Shown here: one piece after another, positions 19,787 to 28,608 of the stretch
Layout of the letters: every line of letters starts with the position of its first letter
Numbering within the stretch: the first letter of the stretch is position 1
Assembly (NCBI GenBank): GCA_009846005.1
Contig: VXYL01000016.1
Coordinates: 258,141 to 313,493 of the forward strand
Length of the DNA: 55,353 nt
Source: Gammaproteobacteria bacterium
Lineage (GTDB): Bacteria > Pseudomonadota > Gammaproteobacteria > Pseudomonadales > Azotimanducaceae
Reading direction: 5' to 3'
The notes under the pieces: model-generated
Seen by the model: the letters and a program-made list of their open reading frames with translations, nothing else
Told to the model about the DNA's origin: nothing
Databases searched by the model: none
Made by a program: the position numbers and the translations under genes

Positions 19787-20887
19787 ATGGCAGACCTCGA
19801 CTTGATCCAGACCATCGACGACTTCCAGTCGGAATACCGCAAAGGGATCGGCGCGGTTCTGCCGCATCGGCCGAGCAAGGAAGCGAACCTCGACAACATC
19901 CGCCGCTTCGGCGACGGCGTTGGCGACTACAACCCGCTTTGGCGGGACGAGGCGCATGCGGCGGCCAGCCGCTTCGGCATGATCACGGCGCCGCCGCCCT
20001 TCCTCTTCGGCGTGACCCTCGGCGTCGTGGCCGGCGAGACCGGCGCCATCGACCGGCGCCGCGTTTCCACCCGGTACCTGCCGGTGAACTACGCCGGCGC
20101 GGAGATCGACTTCGTCCGCCCGATCTGGCTCGGCGACCGTATAACCGCCCAGGAACACGTCGGCGAGACGGTTCGGAAACAGAGTCGGCGCATCGGGCCA
20201 ATCAACTTCAACACCGGCCACGTCACGTTCACGAACCAGCGTCAGGAAGTGGTGGCGACGATCAACACCCTGATGGTGCGCTACCAGAATACCGGTCACA
20301 CGATGGAGTACGACCGGACGCCAAAACGTGCGGGCGGAGAGCCGGCACAACCGGTGGTGGTGCCCGCGGATCCCCTGGTCTGGGAACGCGGGCGTCGTGG
20401 CGCACAAACCCGCTACTGGGAGGATGTAGAGGAGGGGGAGGCGATTCCGTCGCTACCCAAGGGCACGTACTCGGTCACGGAGCTGTTCCTGTTCACCCAT
20501 GGCGTGCTCGGCACTGGTCGCAGTTCCCGGGCCGCGTTGGACGCGGAAGGTTCGGCCGATCTCGGCGGCGGGGGGCGTTTCGACTCGGAGCACGCCACCA
20601 AGCGCCGCAACATGCCGGGACAGTTCGACTACGGACCGCAGCGGGTCTGCTGGCTGAGCCAGATCGTCACCGACTGGATGGGCGACGATGGGATCCTCAG
20701 GAAGCTTCACGCCTCGATCCGGCACCCCAACGTGGTGGGCGACACCAACACGCTGCACGGCGAGGTCGCAAAGAAGATGGTCGTCGATGGCGAACACCTT
20801 GTGGAGCTACAAGTCCGCAACGAAAACCAGTCGGGATTGCCCACGGCCTACGCCACCGCAACGGTCGCGCTGCCGTCGCGCCCGTAG
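19787..20887 (+). CDS. FAS1-like/MaoC double-hotdog dehydratase
   Basis: 366 aa. Two hotdog domains: an N-terminal FAS1-like dehydratase region (FGDGVGDYNPLWRDE, where D and N/H-like positions form the active-site cleft, then PVNYAGAEIDFVRP) and a C-terminal region (YWEDVEEGEAIPSLPKGTYSVT, then LVELQVRNENQSG). Predicted to hydrate an enoyl-CoA or serve as a 3-hydroxyacyl dehydratase. GGAGGGG lies upstream of the ATG. The TAG stop at 20885-20887 comes from the left foot of a REP-like pair. Confidence 0.85.
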   Translation: MADLDLIQTIDDFQSEYRKGIGAVLPHRPSKEANLDNIRRFGDGVGDYNPLWRDEAHAAASRFGMITAPPPFLFGVTLGVVAGETGAIDRRRVSTRYLPVNYAGAEIDFVRPIWLGDRITAQEHVGETVRKQSRRIGPINFNTGHVTFTNQRQEVVATINTLMVRYQNTGHTMEYDRTPKRAGGEPAQPVVVPADPLVWERGRRGAQTRYWEDVEEGEAIPSLPKGTYSVTELFLFTHGVLGTGRSSRAALDAEGSADLGGGGRFDSEHATKRRNMPGQFDYGPQRVCWLSQIVTDWMGDDGILRKLHASIRHPNVVGDTNTLHGEVAKKMVVDGEHLVELQVRNENQSGLPTAYATATVALPSRP

Positions 20888-20956
20888 GGGTCTTTGTGGT
20901 CGCCCGCACGTCCCAGACGCCGTGGGATGGCGGGACGGGACAAGCCCGTCCCCTAC
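20884..20956. repeat. REP-like inverted pair ending two convergent genes
   Basis: Left half 20884-20905 is a shortened form B (GTAGGGG-TCT-TTGT-GGTCGCCCG). Right half 20932-20956 is form A (GGGACGGG-ACAAG-CCCGTCCC-CTAC). The left GTAG provides the TAG stop of the dehydratase on the plus strand, and the right CTAC provides the TAG stop (20953-20955) of the PhyH gene on the minus strand, so the pair exactly fills the space between the genes. Confidence 0.88.
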
Positions 20957-21858
20957 GACGGGTCCGCGATTCGCGTCGTGCCGTCAGCGTGGTTGAAGTA
21001 CTGCGCGGATAACGTCCGTTGGTTCTCGTAGATGGACCCTTGGTAGGGCGCCCGGGGTAGGGGCATCTTCACCGGAACGTCCTCCAATCGCGGTCGCAGT
21101 GTCGGTTCGCCGTGCACCATCCGTCCGTTGAAGTCGTCCAGCTTGTCCAGGTGCTCGATGCCCGCAAGCGGCCAGGCATCGGCCGCGGCGTATTCGAAGA
21201 ACAGTACGCGCCGTTGCCGGTCGGACTTGTTCATTCCTGAGCCGTGCACGAGACGCGCGTGGTGGATCGTGATGGATCCCGCCCGACCGTTGACTTCCCG
21301 GGCGCCGGAGACATCAAGATGCTCCCGGGCGACGTCGATCGCACCGCAGAACGCGCCGTAGCTGTGGTGGTCGTAGACCGGTCCCCGGTGCGAACCCGGC
21401 AGCACCATCAGCGGACCGTTGTCGGGATCCATGTCGTCGAGGAGGATGCCGACGGCCAAGACGTCCTGGTTGGTATGCGGATAGAACGCCCAGTCCTGGT
21501 GCCATTCCACGGGAGCACCGTAGTCGGCGGACTTCATGTTGATCTTGCCGCCTGCGCGCAGGCGGATGTCCTTCCCGATCAGCGGTTCGAGGGCGGCCAT
21601 GATGCCCCGGTGGGCGGCCAGTTCACGGTAGAACGGATCGGCGAGATGGGGCTGTTTGATCCGTCTCACCCGGGGTGCATCCGGGCTGTGGGACGCTTCC
21701 AGGTCGAGGATGTTGGTGTGGTCGTCGATGCCGGCGGCGCTGGCGACGATGTCGTCGGTGACCCGGCGCAGGTCGGCCAAGGTCTCGGTTTCGAGGACAT
21801 TCTCCACGAGGACGTAGCCGTCGTTGCGGTATTGGTCGATCTGCGCGTGGGTCAGCAT
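20953..21858 (-). CDS. Phytanoyl-CoA dioxygenase family protein
   Basis: 301 aa Fe(II)/2-oxoglutarate oxygenase. WHQDWAFYPHTN carries the HxD iron motif, DMDPDNGPLMVLPGSH is the family core, and HGSGMNKSDRQRRV contains the distal His and the 2-oxoglutarate-binding Arg. All facial-triad residues are intact. No signal peptide. Divergent from the Gfo/Idh/MocA-aldo/keto reductase gene, with which it may share a control region. Substrate unknown. Confidence 0.92.
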   Translation of the reverse strand: MLTHAQIDQYRNDGYVLVENVLETETLADLRRVTDDIVASAAGIDDHTNILDLEASHSPDAPRVRRIKQPHLADPFYRELAAHRGIMAALEPLIGKDIRLRAGGKINMKSADYGAPVEWHQDWAFYPHTNQDVLAVGILLDDMDPDNGPLMVLPGSHRGPVYDHHSYGAFCGAIDVAREHLDVSGAREVNGRAGSITIHHARLVHGSGMNKSDRQRRVLFFEYAAADAWPLAGIEHLDKLDDFNGRMVHGEPTLRPRLEDVPVKMPLPRAPYQGSIYENQRTLSAQYFNHADGTTRIADPS

Positions 21859-21966
21859 GGATCGCGTTAGGTCGCGTTCATTCGTCCATCATACCCCACG
21901 TCCTATGGCGGCCCGCCGCCAGCCGGGCGTGCAGTATGATGCGTCGATTTGCCGGGGGTAGTGGAG

Positions 21967-23985
21967 ATGACAACGCGTTGGGGAGTCCTCGCCACCGGGA
22001 ATATCGCCCACAAGCTCGCCCGAGCCGTCGTGGCCTCCGATACGTCCGAACTAGTCGCGGTCGGCAGCCGGACGCAAGCCGCTGCGGATGACTTCGCCCA
22101 GCAATACGGGCTCTCGGCGGCGGGCGCCCACGGCACCTACGATGCCCTGCTCGAGGATCCCAACGTCGACGTCGTCTACGTCTCGACGCCGCATCCCATG
22201 CATGCCGAATGGACCATCAAGGCGCTGGAGGCCGGCAAGGCAGTGCTGTGCGAAAAACCGATGGGCGTCAATCATCCCGAGGTGATGGCGATGGTCGAGA
22301 CGGCGGCGTTCCACCAACGTTTCCTGATGGAAGCCTTCATGTACCGCACGCACCCGCAGACGGCCAAGGCCGTGGAACTGATCCGCGACGGCGCGATCGG
22401 CGAGGTGCGGCAGATGAACATGAGCTTCGGGTTTGCTTCGCCGTTCAACCCAGAGAGTCGGCTGCACGCCAACGAACTGGCCGGTGGCGGCATCATGGAT
22501 GTCGGGTGCTACCCGGTTTCCATGGCCCGGCTCGTTGCCGGCGAAGAGCCGGATGCCGTAGTCGGTTTCGGGCGACTGAGCCCGATGGGCGTCGATGCCT
22601 GGGCTTGTGCGCTGCTGAACTTCCCGAGCGGGGCCATCGCGAGGGTGTCGACGGCCGTCCAACTGGGACTCGACAACGCCGCCGAGGTGTTCGGCGCCGG
22701 GGGTTCCATCCGTATCGCTTCGCCCTGGATGGGTTCCCGACCCGACGGCAGCTGGAGCTTCGAACTCAATCGCGGCGGCAAGCGCGAGACCATCGCAGGC
22801 AAGACCAAGCCACTCTACGTGCACGAGGTGGATGCGGTCGCACAAGCCCTGGACGACGGTAGTTTGGAGTCGCGCTACATGGACTGGGAGGACAGCCTGG
22901 GCAACGTGCGGGTACTCGACCTCTGGCGCCGGGAAGCGGGCGTGCGATTCGATTTCGAGAAGCCCGAGCGGTGCACGGTACCGGTCCACGGACGGCCGCT
23001 CGGGGTCAGACGGAATGCGATCCCCAACGGCGCAGTCGCCGGCGTCGGCAAACCGGTGTCGAGGCTGGTCATGGGCTGCGACAACCAACCGGACATCCTT
23101 CATGCGTCGGTGATGTGGGACAGCTATTTCGAGTATGGCGGCAACACCTTCGACACGGCCCACATCTACGGCGGTGGGCGCATGGAGCAACTGCTAGGCA
23201 CTTGGATGGCCAATCGGGGTGTCCGCGACGACGTCGTGGTGATCGGCAAGGGCGCGCACACGCCCGCGAATTTCCCGGACCGGGTAGGCCCGCAACTTGA
23301 CGTGACCCTGGAGCGGCTCGGTACGGATTACATCGATCTCTATTTCCTGCACCGAGACAACACCGAGGTTCCGGTCGGGGAGTGGATCGACGTGCTGAAC
23401 GCGGAACGTTCCGCAGGGCGCATCCGGGCATTCGGCGGGTCCAACTGGTCGCTGTCGCGGGTTCGGGCAGCCAACGCCTACGCGGTGGCCGCGGGTTCGA
23501 CGCCATTCGCCGCCGTATCCAACAATTTCAGCCTGGCGCGAATGGTGGATCCGGTGTGGGCGGGATGCATCGCCTCGTCGACAGCCGAGTGGCGCGCATG
23601 GCTCGAAGCCGAGCAGTTGGCGCTATTCCCCTGGTCGAGCCAGGCACGTGGGTTCTTCACGGATCGGTTCGACGCCATCCGCGCGGCGAGCGGCAGGGGG
23701 GCCGACGGTAGGTTCTTCAATCAGCCGAGCGATGCGGAACTCGAGCGTTGCTGGTTCGCGGACGACAACTTCGAACGACGCGCCCGAGCCGTGGAGTTGG
23801 CGGACGAGCGCGGCGTCGAACCGATCAATGTCGCCTTGGCGTATGTCCTCAATCAGCCGTTCCCCTGTTTCGCTCTGTTCGGACCACGCGTGCTCGCGGA
23901 GACGCGCTCGTCGCTTGCGGCGTTGGACGTCTCCCTTACGGGAGACGAGCGGCGGTGGCTCAATCTGGAGACGAATTCGCGCTAA
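21967..23985 (+). CDS. Gfo/Idh/MocA oxidoreductase fused to aldo/keto reductase
   Basis: 672 aa fusion of two NAD(P)-dependent oxidoreductases. Residues 1 to about 335: Gfo/Idh/MocA type with a Rossmann start (GVLATGNIAHKLA), STPHPMHAEW, the LCEKPMG Lys-Pro motif and GGGIMDVGCYPV. Residues about 345-672: aldo/keto reductase with Asp and Tyr in FDTAHIYGGG, Lys in VVVIGKGAH, His in YFLHRDN, and a shortened end. Both halves are normally separate ~330 aa enzymes, often in sugar or inositol catabolism, so a sugar-type substrate channelled between them is likely. Start ATG at 21967 has GGGGG 8 nt upstream. Its 3' end overlaps the convergent TlpA gene by 26 bases. Confidence 0.9.
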   Translation: MTTRWGVLATGNIAHKLARAVVASDTSELVAVGSRTQAAADDFAQQYGLSAAGAHGTYDALLEDPNVDVVYVSTPHPMHAEWTIKALEAGKAVLCEKPMGVNHPEVMAMVETAAFHQRFLMEAFMYRTHPQTAKAVELIRDGAIGEVRQMNMSFGFASPFNPESRLHANELAGGGIMDVGCYPVSMARLVAGEEPDAVVGFGRLSPMGVDAWACALLNFPSGAIARVSTAVQLGLDNAAEVFGAGGSIRIASPWMGSRPDGSWSFELNRGGKRETIAGKTKPLYVHEVDAVAQALDDGSLESRYMDWEDSLGNVRVLDLWRREAGVRFDFEKPERCTVPVHGRPLGVRRNAIPNGAVAGVGKPVSRLVMGCDNQPDILHASVMWDSYFEYGGNTFDTAHIYGGGRMEQLLGTWMANRGVRDDVVVIGKGAHTPANFPDRVGPQLDVTLERLGTDYIDLYFLHRDNTEVPVGEWIDVLNAERSAGRIRAFGGSNWSLSRVRAANAYAVAAGSTPFAAVSNNFSLARMVDPVWAGCIASSTAEWRAWLEAEQLALFPWSSQARGFFTDRFDAIRAASGRGADGRFFNQPSDAELERCWFADDNFERRARAVELADERGVEPINVALAYVLNQPFPCFALFGPRVLAETRSSLAALDVSLTGDERRWLNLETNSR

Positions 23986-24574
23986 CGCTGGACGAACGAA
24001 GCAGGCGATCGAAGTACTCGAGCGAAGCCGGCGCATCCCACAGCGCACTGCCGACATGCGCGAAGACGATCCGGCGCGTGTCGTCGAGGACGAAGGTGGC
24101 AGGGATGCCGCGACTCTGGAACACCGGTGGAACCTGCCTGGCCAGGTAGATGGGCAGATTCCATCCCTTGTCCGCCACGAATGGGGCCACCGTCTCGGCG
24201 GGCTCGTTGGACACGATTACGAACGCGATGTCCTCGTCGGCGAGCCCGGCGGCGAGTTTCTCGATGCTCGGCATCTCCTTCAGGCACGGGGCGCACCACG
24301 TTGCCCATCGATTGACGAAAACCACGCTATGCGACAACTCGGCGAGGTCGACGGCGTTGCCGTTTAGGTCTCGCATTCGCCACCCCATCTCGGAGTCCGA
24401 GTCGGTTGGAACCGGCGGAGGATTGAGCCCGCCAATGACAGAGATCGATCCCGGCCCATCGGCCGCGCGCTGGATGGCGATGCCGAGCAGGACGATTCCG
24501 ACAATGCCGATGGCCACGAGTAGGAACGCGCCGGCGAGCATGCCGACGAAGAACTGCCTGTTGAAGAAGCTCAT
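23960..24574 (-). CDS. TlpA-like membrane-anchored thioredoxin
   Basis: 204 aa. An N-terminal hydrophobic segment (residues 8-34) anchors a periplasmic thioredoxin domain with the active site WATWCAPC (C94, C97), then IPATFVLDDTRRIVF with the cis-Pro region. Predicted thiol-disulfide reductase for periplasmic proteins or cytochrome maturation. It follows the SRAP gene with a 6-base gap and overlaps the convergent upstream gene by 26 bases. Confidence 0.9.
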   Translation of the reverse strand: MSFFNRQFFVGMLAGAFLLVAIGIVGIVLLGIAIQRAADGPGSISVIGGLNPPPVPTDSDSEMGWRMRDLNGNAVDLAELSHSVVFVNRWATWCAPCLKEMPSIEKLAAGLADEDIAFVIVSNEPAETVAPFVADKGWNLPIYLARQVPPVFQSRGIPATFVLDDTRRIVFAHVGSALWDAPASLEYFDRLLRSSSVSANSSPD

Positions 24575-24580
24575 GGGTCT

Positions 24581-25300
24581 CTATTCCCGTTCTTTCTGCA
24601 ATTGCACGTCGCGGTCGATGGCCAGGCTGGCCGCGACGGGTTCTAGACAACGGCTCTCCTTGTTGCGCGGATCGCCGACGTAGGCGGACACCGGCACCAC
24701 CATGAGGTCCATGGGAATCCGTGGCGCCAGCAGCGCGCCTAGGTCGGACGGCGCGGCGTCGCGCGACATCCATCGGCGCGCACCGGTCTTCGAGAGCATC
24801 ACCGGTTGCCGGTTGTGGAGGAATTCGAGCTTGCGGCTTACCGCTGTGGTGACGATGGAGAAACTCGTGATCGCCTGGGTGCGGTCGCGGCTCCGCCAGC
24901 GGTCCCAAACGCCGGCGAGCAGCATGCCCCCCGTTCTTGGCCGCACGTAGTAGGGGATGCGGCGCCGACCGTCCTTCTGCCACTCGTAGTACCCGCAAAC
25001 GGGCACTAGGCAGCGTCGCCGTCGGAAGGGCTCCCGGAATGAATTTGCCTCGGCGAGAGTTTCCGCTCGCGCGTTGAACGTCGCGTGCTTCGGCTTCGGC
25101 GTCTTCGACCAGTAGGGCGTCAACCACCACCGCGCGGCAATGGCTTCGAGTTCCTCGCTTCCGGGAGCGTCCTGGCGCACGATCCAAGCCGTCTCGGTGG
25201 GTGCCGTGTTGTGATTGGTCTCGCCGGGAAACGGGTGTCCGACGAGTTCCTCGAAGACCTGGTTAAGCGGGTCGTCGGCCGCGTTGAAGCGCCCGCACAT
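24581..25300 (-). CDS. SRAP (YedK/HMCES-type) abasic-site crosslinking protein
   Basis: 239 aa. The catalytic Cys is residue 2 of MCGRFN, the mark of SRAP proteins, which covalently shield abasic sites in single-stranded DNA. Asn in TFNARAET, Glu in CGYYEWQKDG and His in HNRQPVML complete the active site. The start must be the ATG at 25300, because Cys2 has to become the N-terminus; a longer frame extends to 25651 but is not coding. TlpA gene follows after six bases, an odd pairing with no obvious functional link. Confidence 0.95.
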   Translation of the reverse strand: MCGRFNAADDPLNQVFEELVGHPFPGETNHNTAPTETAWIVRQDAPGSEELEAIAARWWLTPYWSKTPKPKHATFNARAETLAEANSFREPFRRRRCLVPVCGYYEWQKDGRRRIPYYVRPRTGGMLLAGVWDRWRSRDRTQAITSFSIVTTAVSRKLEFLHNRQPVMLSKTGARRWMSRDAAPSDLGALLAPRIPMDLMVVPVSAYVGDPRNKESRCLEPVAASLAIDRDVQLQKERE

Positions 25301-25475
25301 CAGCAGTTTGCTCCGCTGGCGAGGAGGCGCTTGGATGTTGAACGCGCGACCATTGCCCGACGATACCCCGGTTTGTCCCGCTCGTGCACTCGTCGCCACT
25401 TGCCGTGTTCCGGGGCAATCCGCCAAACTGGCCCGTTCGAGCGGGAAACCGCTTATCTGTTGGAGACGCGAAGCG

Positions 25476-26483
25476 ATGGCGGTGCCAAAACGAATTGCCC
25501 TCACCCTGCCAGCGGGACCAAAGGTCGAGGACTCGATCACCTTGGTCAAGTGGGCCGAGGCGAACGGTTTCGACGACGTCTGGTTCAGCGACGCAATGGC
25601 GCCGGACAGCCTGACCATGGTGGCGGCGGTGGCGCCGTACACGCAACGCATGCGGGTCGGCGTGGCCGTGACACCCGTCTACACGCGCACGCCGGCGGTG
25701 TTCGCGGCCACGGCCAACGTCCTCGCCCAACTGCTGCCGGGTCGGTTCGTGATGGGGCTGGGTTCATCGAGCGAGGCGATCATGGAGCGCTTCAACGGCA
25801 TCAAGCTGGAGAAGCCGCTCACGCGGGTGAAGGAGACGGCAATCATGGTCCGTTCGATGCTTGCGGGCGAGCGGTCGGACTTCGACCTGGCGACCTTGAA
25901 GAGCAAGGGCTACCGGCAGGAACCGCTGCCGGCGCCGCCGCCGATCTACCTCGCGGCGCTGCGTCCGAAGATGATCGAGATGGCGGCCGAGGTGGGCGAT
26001 GGAGTGGTGTTCAACCTTTGGCCTCAGAAGGCGCTTCCCCGGATGCTGGAGCATGTCGAGATTGGCGCGAAGCGGGCCGGCAAGCGCATCGAAGACATCG
26101 AGATCGTGAACCGGCTGCTGGTTATGGTTACCGACGACGTCGAGTATGCCAAGGCCCGCTTTCGTAGCCAGTACGCGCCCTACTACGCCAATCCCGTATA
26201 CAACAACTTCCTGAAGTGGGCGGGCTTCCGGGACGAGGCGGAGGGAATACTCGCAGGTTGGGCGGCGAGGGACCGGGAATTGTCGACGAGTTCGATCTCC
26301 GACGAGATGATCGACACGGTCTGCAACATCGGCGACGTCCACAAGGTCCAGCGCCGGGTCCACGAAGACGCCGAGGCCGGCATCGACACCACCATCGTCT
26401 CTCCTGTCGGCGTTATGCCGTTGGCCGAGGCGATGCCGGCCTTCGAGGCGTTTGCAGCGGACCGGTTCGCGATCAGCGGTTGA
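25476..26483 (+). CDS. LLM-class (F420-type) oxidoreductase
   Basis: 335 aa luciferase-like monooxygenase-fold protein. KRIALTLPAG, ANGFDDVWFSD, VAVTPVYTRTPAV, LPGRFVMGLGSSSE and PIYLAALRPKMIEMAAEVGDG are typical of the F420-dependent branch (5,10-methylene-H4MPT reductase-like). Probable cofactor F420, possibly FMN. ATG at 25476 with GGAG about 10 nt upstream; an open frame upstream to 25215 overlaps the SRAP gene and is not coding. A second LLM protein follows, 91 bases on. Confidence 0.9.
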   Translation: MAVPKRIALTLPAGPKVEDSITLVKWAEANGFDDVWFSDAMAPDSLTMVAAVAPYTQRMRVGVAVTPVYTRTPAVFAATANVLAQLLPGRFVMGLGSSSEAIMERFNGIKLEKPLTRVKETAIMVRSMLAGERSDFDLATLKSKGYRQEPLPAPPPIYLAALRPKMIEMAAEVGDGVVFNLWPQKALPRMLEHVEIGAKRAGKRIEDIEIVNRLLVMVTDDVEYAKARFRSQYAPYYANPVYNNFLKWAGFRDEAEGILAGWAARDRELSTSSISDEMIDTVCNIGDVHKVQRRVHEDAEAGIDTTIVSPVGVMPLAEAMPAFEAFAADRFAISG

Positions 26484-26574
26484 CGAGTCTCCGGGGTTCG
26501 TGCCCCTAGCAAATTTCGGGTTGCCCGATATAGTGGCCCTTCGCGGTACCAAAACGAAAACGAAGGGGTAGGAC

Positions 26575-27597
26575 ATGAAGGTTGACGGAGGTGTCGGCTG
26601 GGACCTCAAGCGGGTGGGTGCGCAAGCCCAGGAACTCGAGGAGATGGGCTATAGCGGCATCCAGTCCGCGGAGACGGGACACGATCCGTTCCTGCCGTTG
26701 GCGTTTGCGGCCCAGAGTACCCGGAAGGTCGATCTGATCACCGGTATCGCGGTTGCGTTCGCCCGGACGCCGATGCTCCTGGCGCATATCGGCCACGATC
26801 TGAACGCGACCTCCGAAGGTCGTTTCGTACTCGGGCTAGGGTCCCAGATCCGCGCCCACATCACCAAGCGATTCAGCATGCCATGGTCTTCCCCGGCCGC
26901 GCGAATGCGCGAGTTCATCCTTGCCATGCGGGCCATCTGGGCAACATGGCACAAGGGCGAGCCCCTTGAGTTCGCGGGCAGGTTCTATACGCACACCCTG
27001 ATGACGCCATTCTTCACACCCACAAACACCGAGTTCGGCGCGCCGCGGATTTTCCTGGCGGCCGTGGGTCCATTGATGACGGAGGTGGCGGGGGAGGTGG
27101 CCGACGGCATCATCGTGCATCCGTTCACCACCGACAAATACCTGCGCGAGACCACGGTTCCCGCCCTCGAGCGGGGTTTCGCCAAGGCACGCGCCGGGGG
27201 CGAGGAGAAGTCGCGCGAGAACTTCGAAATCTCCTACCCCTGCTTCGTGGTTACCGGGCGGGACGAGCAAGAGCTTGCCGGCGCGAAGCAGGCAACGCGC
27301 CAGCAGATCGCCTTCTACGGCTCGACGCCTGCCTACAAGCCGGTGCTCGACAGCGTCGGCGCCGGTGATCTGCAAGGGCAACTCAACACCATGTCGAAGC
27401 AGGGCAGGTGGGTGGAGATGGGCGGATTGATCGACGACGACCTGATGGGGCATTTCGCCGTGGTGGCGGAACCGGACGGAATCGCCGCGGCGATCAAAAG
27501 CCGTTTCGGCGACGTGGTCGACCGAACGTCCGCGGCCTACGCGCAGCTCCCCAAGGCTGATCGGGCGCGGGTAGTCCAGGAACTCACGGCGGCGTAG
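26575..27597 (+). CDS. LLM-class F420-dependent oxidoreductase, TIGR03617-like
   Basis: 340 aa. Begins MKVDGGVGWDL and has TGHDPFLPLAFAAQST, IAVAFARTPM, SEGRFVLGLGSQI and PWSSPAARMREFI, which I recognise as the TIGR03617 subgroup, described from F420-using actinobacteria. A ribosome-binding site (AAGGGG, then AGGA) precedes the ATG. The two consecutive LLM genes likely form one transcript. The TAG stop is part of a REP-like repeat. Confidence 0.9.
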   Translation: MKVDGGVGWDLKRVGAQAQELEEMGYSGIQSAETGHDPFLPLAFAAQSTRKVDLITGIAVAFARTPMLLAHIGHDLNATSEGRFVLGLGSQIRAHITKRFSMPWSSPAARMREFILAMRAIWATWHKGEPLEFAGRFYTHTLMTPFFTPTNTEFGAPRIFLAAVGPLMTEVAGEVADGIIVHPFTTDKYLRETTVPALERGFAKARAGGEEKSRENFEISYPCFVVTGRDEQELAGAKQATRQQIAFYGSTPAYKPVLDSVGAGDLQGQLNTMSKQGRWVEMGGLIDDDLMGHFAVVAEPDGIAAAIKSRFGDVVDRTSAAYAQLPKADRARVVQELTAA

Positions 27598-27618
27598 GGG
27601 ACGGGCTCGTCCCGTCCC
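27594..27618. repeat. Single REP-like hairpin (form A) supplying a stop codon
   Basis: GTAG, stem GGGACGGG, loop CTCGT (one base off the usual CTTGT), arm CCCGTCCC. The TAG at 27595-27597 is the LLM gene's stop codon. Confidence 0.85.
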
Positions 27619-27779
27619 GCGGGAGACTCCCGCCGCCGTGCCGTCACGCTAGGAATCTGCGTCGCACGACGGTCGTTCAAGTGATTTGTTTTGCGGCCTC
27701 TGATGGCGGCGGTACGAGATCGGAAGTCGATGGCATGGGCCGTTTGGGGGTACTTGAAATAACTAGATCACATATAACA

Positions 27780-27807
27780 TTGATGAAGTATCCCAATGAT
27801 GTATAAG
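27780..27807 (+). promoter_or_regulatory. Possible promoter in an AT-rich patch
   Basis: TTGATG (27780-27785), 16-base spacer, TATAAG (27802-27807), within a roughly 100-base AT-rich stretch (27750-27850) that stands out in this GC-rich window. It would serve the lytic transglycosylase gene if translation begins at 27901 or later. Match is partial (4/6 and 5/6). Confidence 0.4.
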
Positions 27808-27900
27808 AATCATGCAGAATCCCTCCATTTTACCTTCACTTTTGGCGCGAAACCGGTAGACTCCGCTTCCCCGTTTCGAGACACGGACGCCTTGGCCGGG

Positions 27901-28581
27901 ATGATTATGCGAACAAACGCCCTGATCGAAAGACCGTCGTACCGCTTCCACCGGATGGGCAAGATCCCGAGATTCTTGGTTGGCGCGACCCGGATGGGCG
28001 CGTTGGCGGCGCTCGCTACCCTTGCCGTTTCCTCCTCCATGGTCTTTGCCCGGGATGACGGGCGAACGCAGATCTCAATTGACATTCCCGCTCCCACCTA
28101 CGAGCGGCCCACGTGGTACGAAGAGCGCGACGCGTTCGGGGCGCGGTTGTCGGCAGGCTACGAGTTGGAAGACGCGCTCGCCGTGGAGTTCGCGGGCTGG
28201 ATCCTGGAAGCGGCCACGCGACAGGACTTGGAGCCCGAACTGCTGGCGAGTCTCGTCATGACGGAGAGTTCGTTCCGCAAGGTAGTGCGGTCGTCGGTCG
28301 GCGCCGTTGGTCCGACCCAGGTCCAGCCGCTGCTATGGAAGGAATTCTGCGCCGTGGACCTGATGAACCCCGAGGAGAACCTCTACTGCGGCGCGCAGAT
28401 CCTTGCCTACTACCGGGAGCGCTGCGCGGTCACCAAACCTGCATCCGAGGATGCCCAGTCATGCGCGCTGCGTTCCTACAACGTGGGGTACCGCAACCGC
28501 GACAACGACTACTTTCTGCCTGCGGCCACCCGCTACGTGGCGAAGATCAACCGACACCTGGCTTCGCTCGCCAAATCCTAG
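27901..28581 (+). CDS. Lytic transglycosylase (SLT-type) with signal peptide
   Basis: 226 aa from ATG 27901 (starts at 27796, 27907 and 27955 are also possible). A signal peptide-like stretch (GATRMGALAALATLAVSSS then MVFA) precedes the mature protein. The SLT domain carries the catalytic Glu in VMTESSFRK, the GAVGPTQVQPLLW segment (the usual GAxGLMQ, altered to GPTQVQ), EENLYCGAQIL and ALRSYNVGY, so it should cleave peptidoglycan glycan strands in the periplasm. Two Cys pairs around CAV and CAL may form disulfides. The first ~35 codons of the longer frame lie in AT-rich DNA and look non-coding. Confidence 0.82.
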   Translation: MIMRTNALIERPSYRFHRMGKIPRFLVGATRMGALAALATLAVSSSMVFARDDGRTQISIDIPAPTYERPTWYEERDAFGARLSAGYELEDALAVEFAGWILEAATRQDLEPELLASLVMTESSFRKVVRSSVGAVGPTQVQPLLWKEFCAVDLMNPEENLYCGAQILAYYRERCAVTKPASEDAQSCALRSYNVGYRNRDNDYFLPAATRYVAKINRHLASLAKS

Positions 28582-28608
28582 CCCGGCACCCAGGGCGCGT
28601 TTCCGCCG

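Noticed and set aside
25301-25651. N-terminal extension of the SRAP protein
   Set aside because: SRAP chemistry requires Cys directly after the initiator Met, which fixes the start at 25300.
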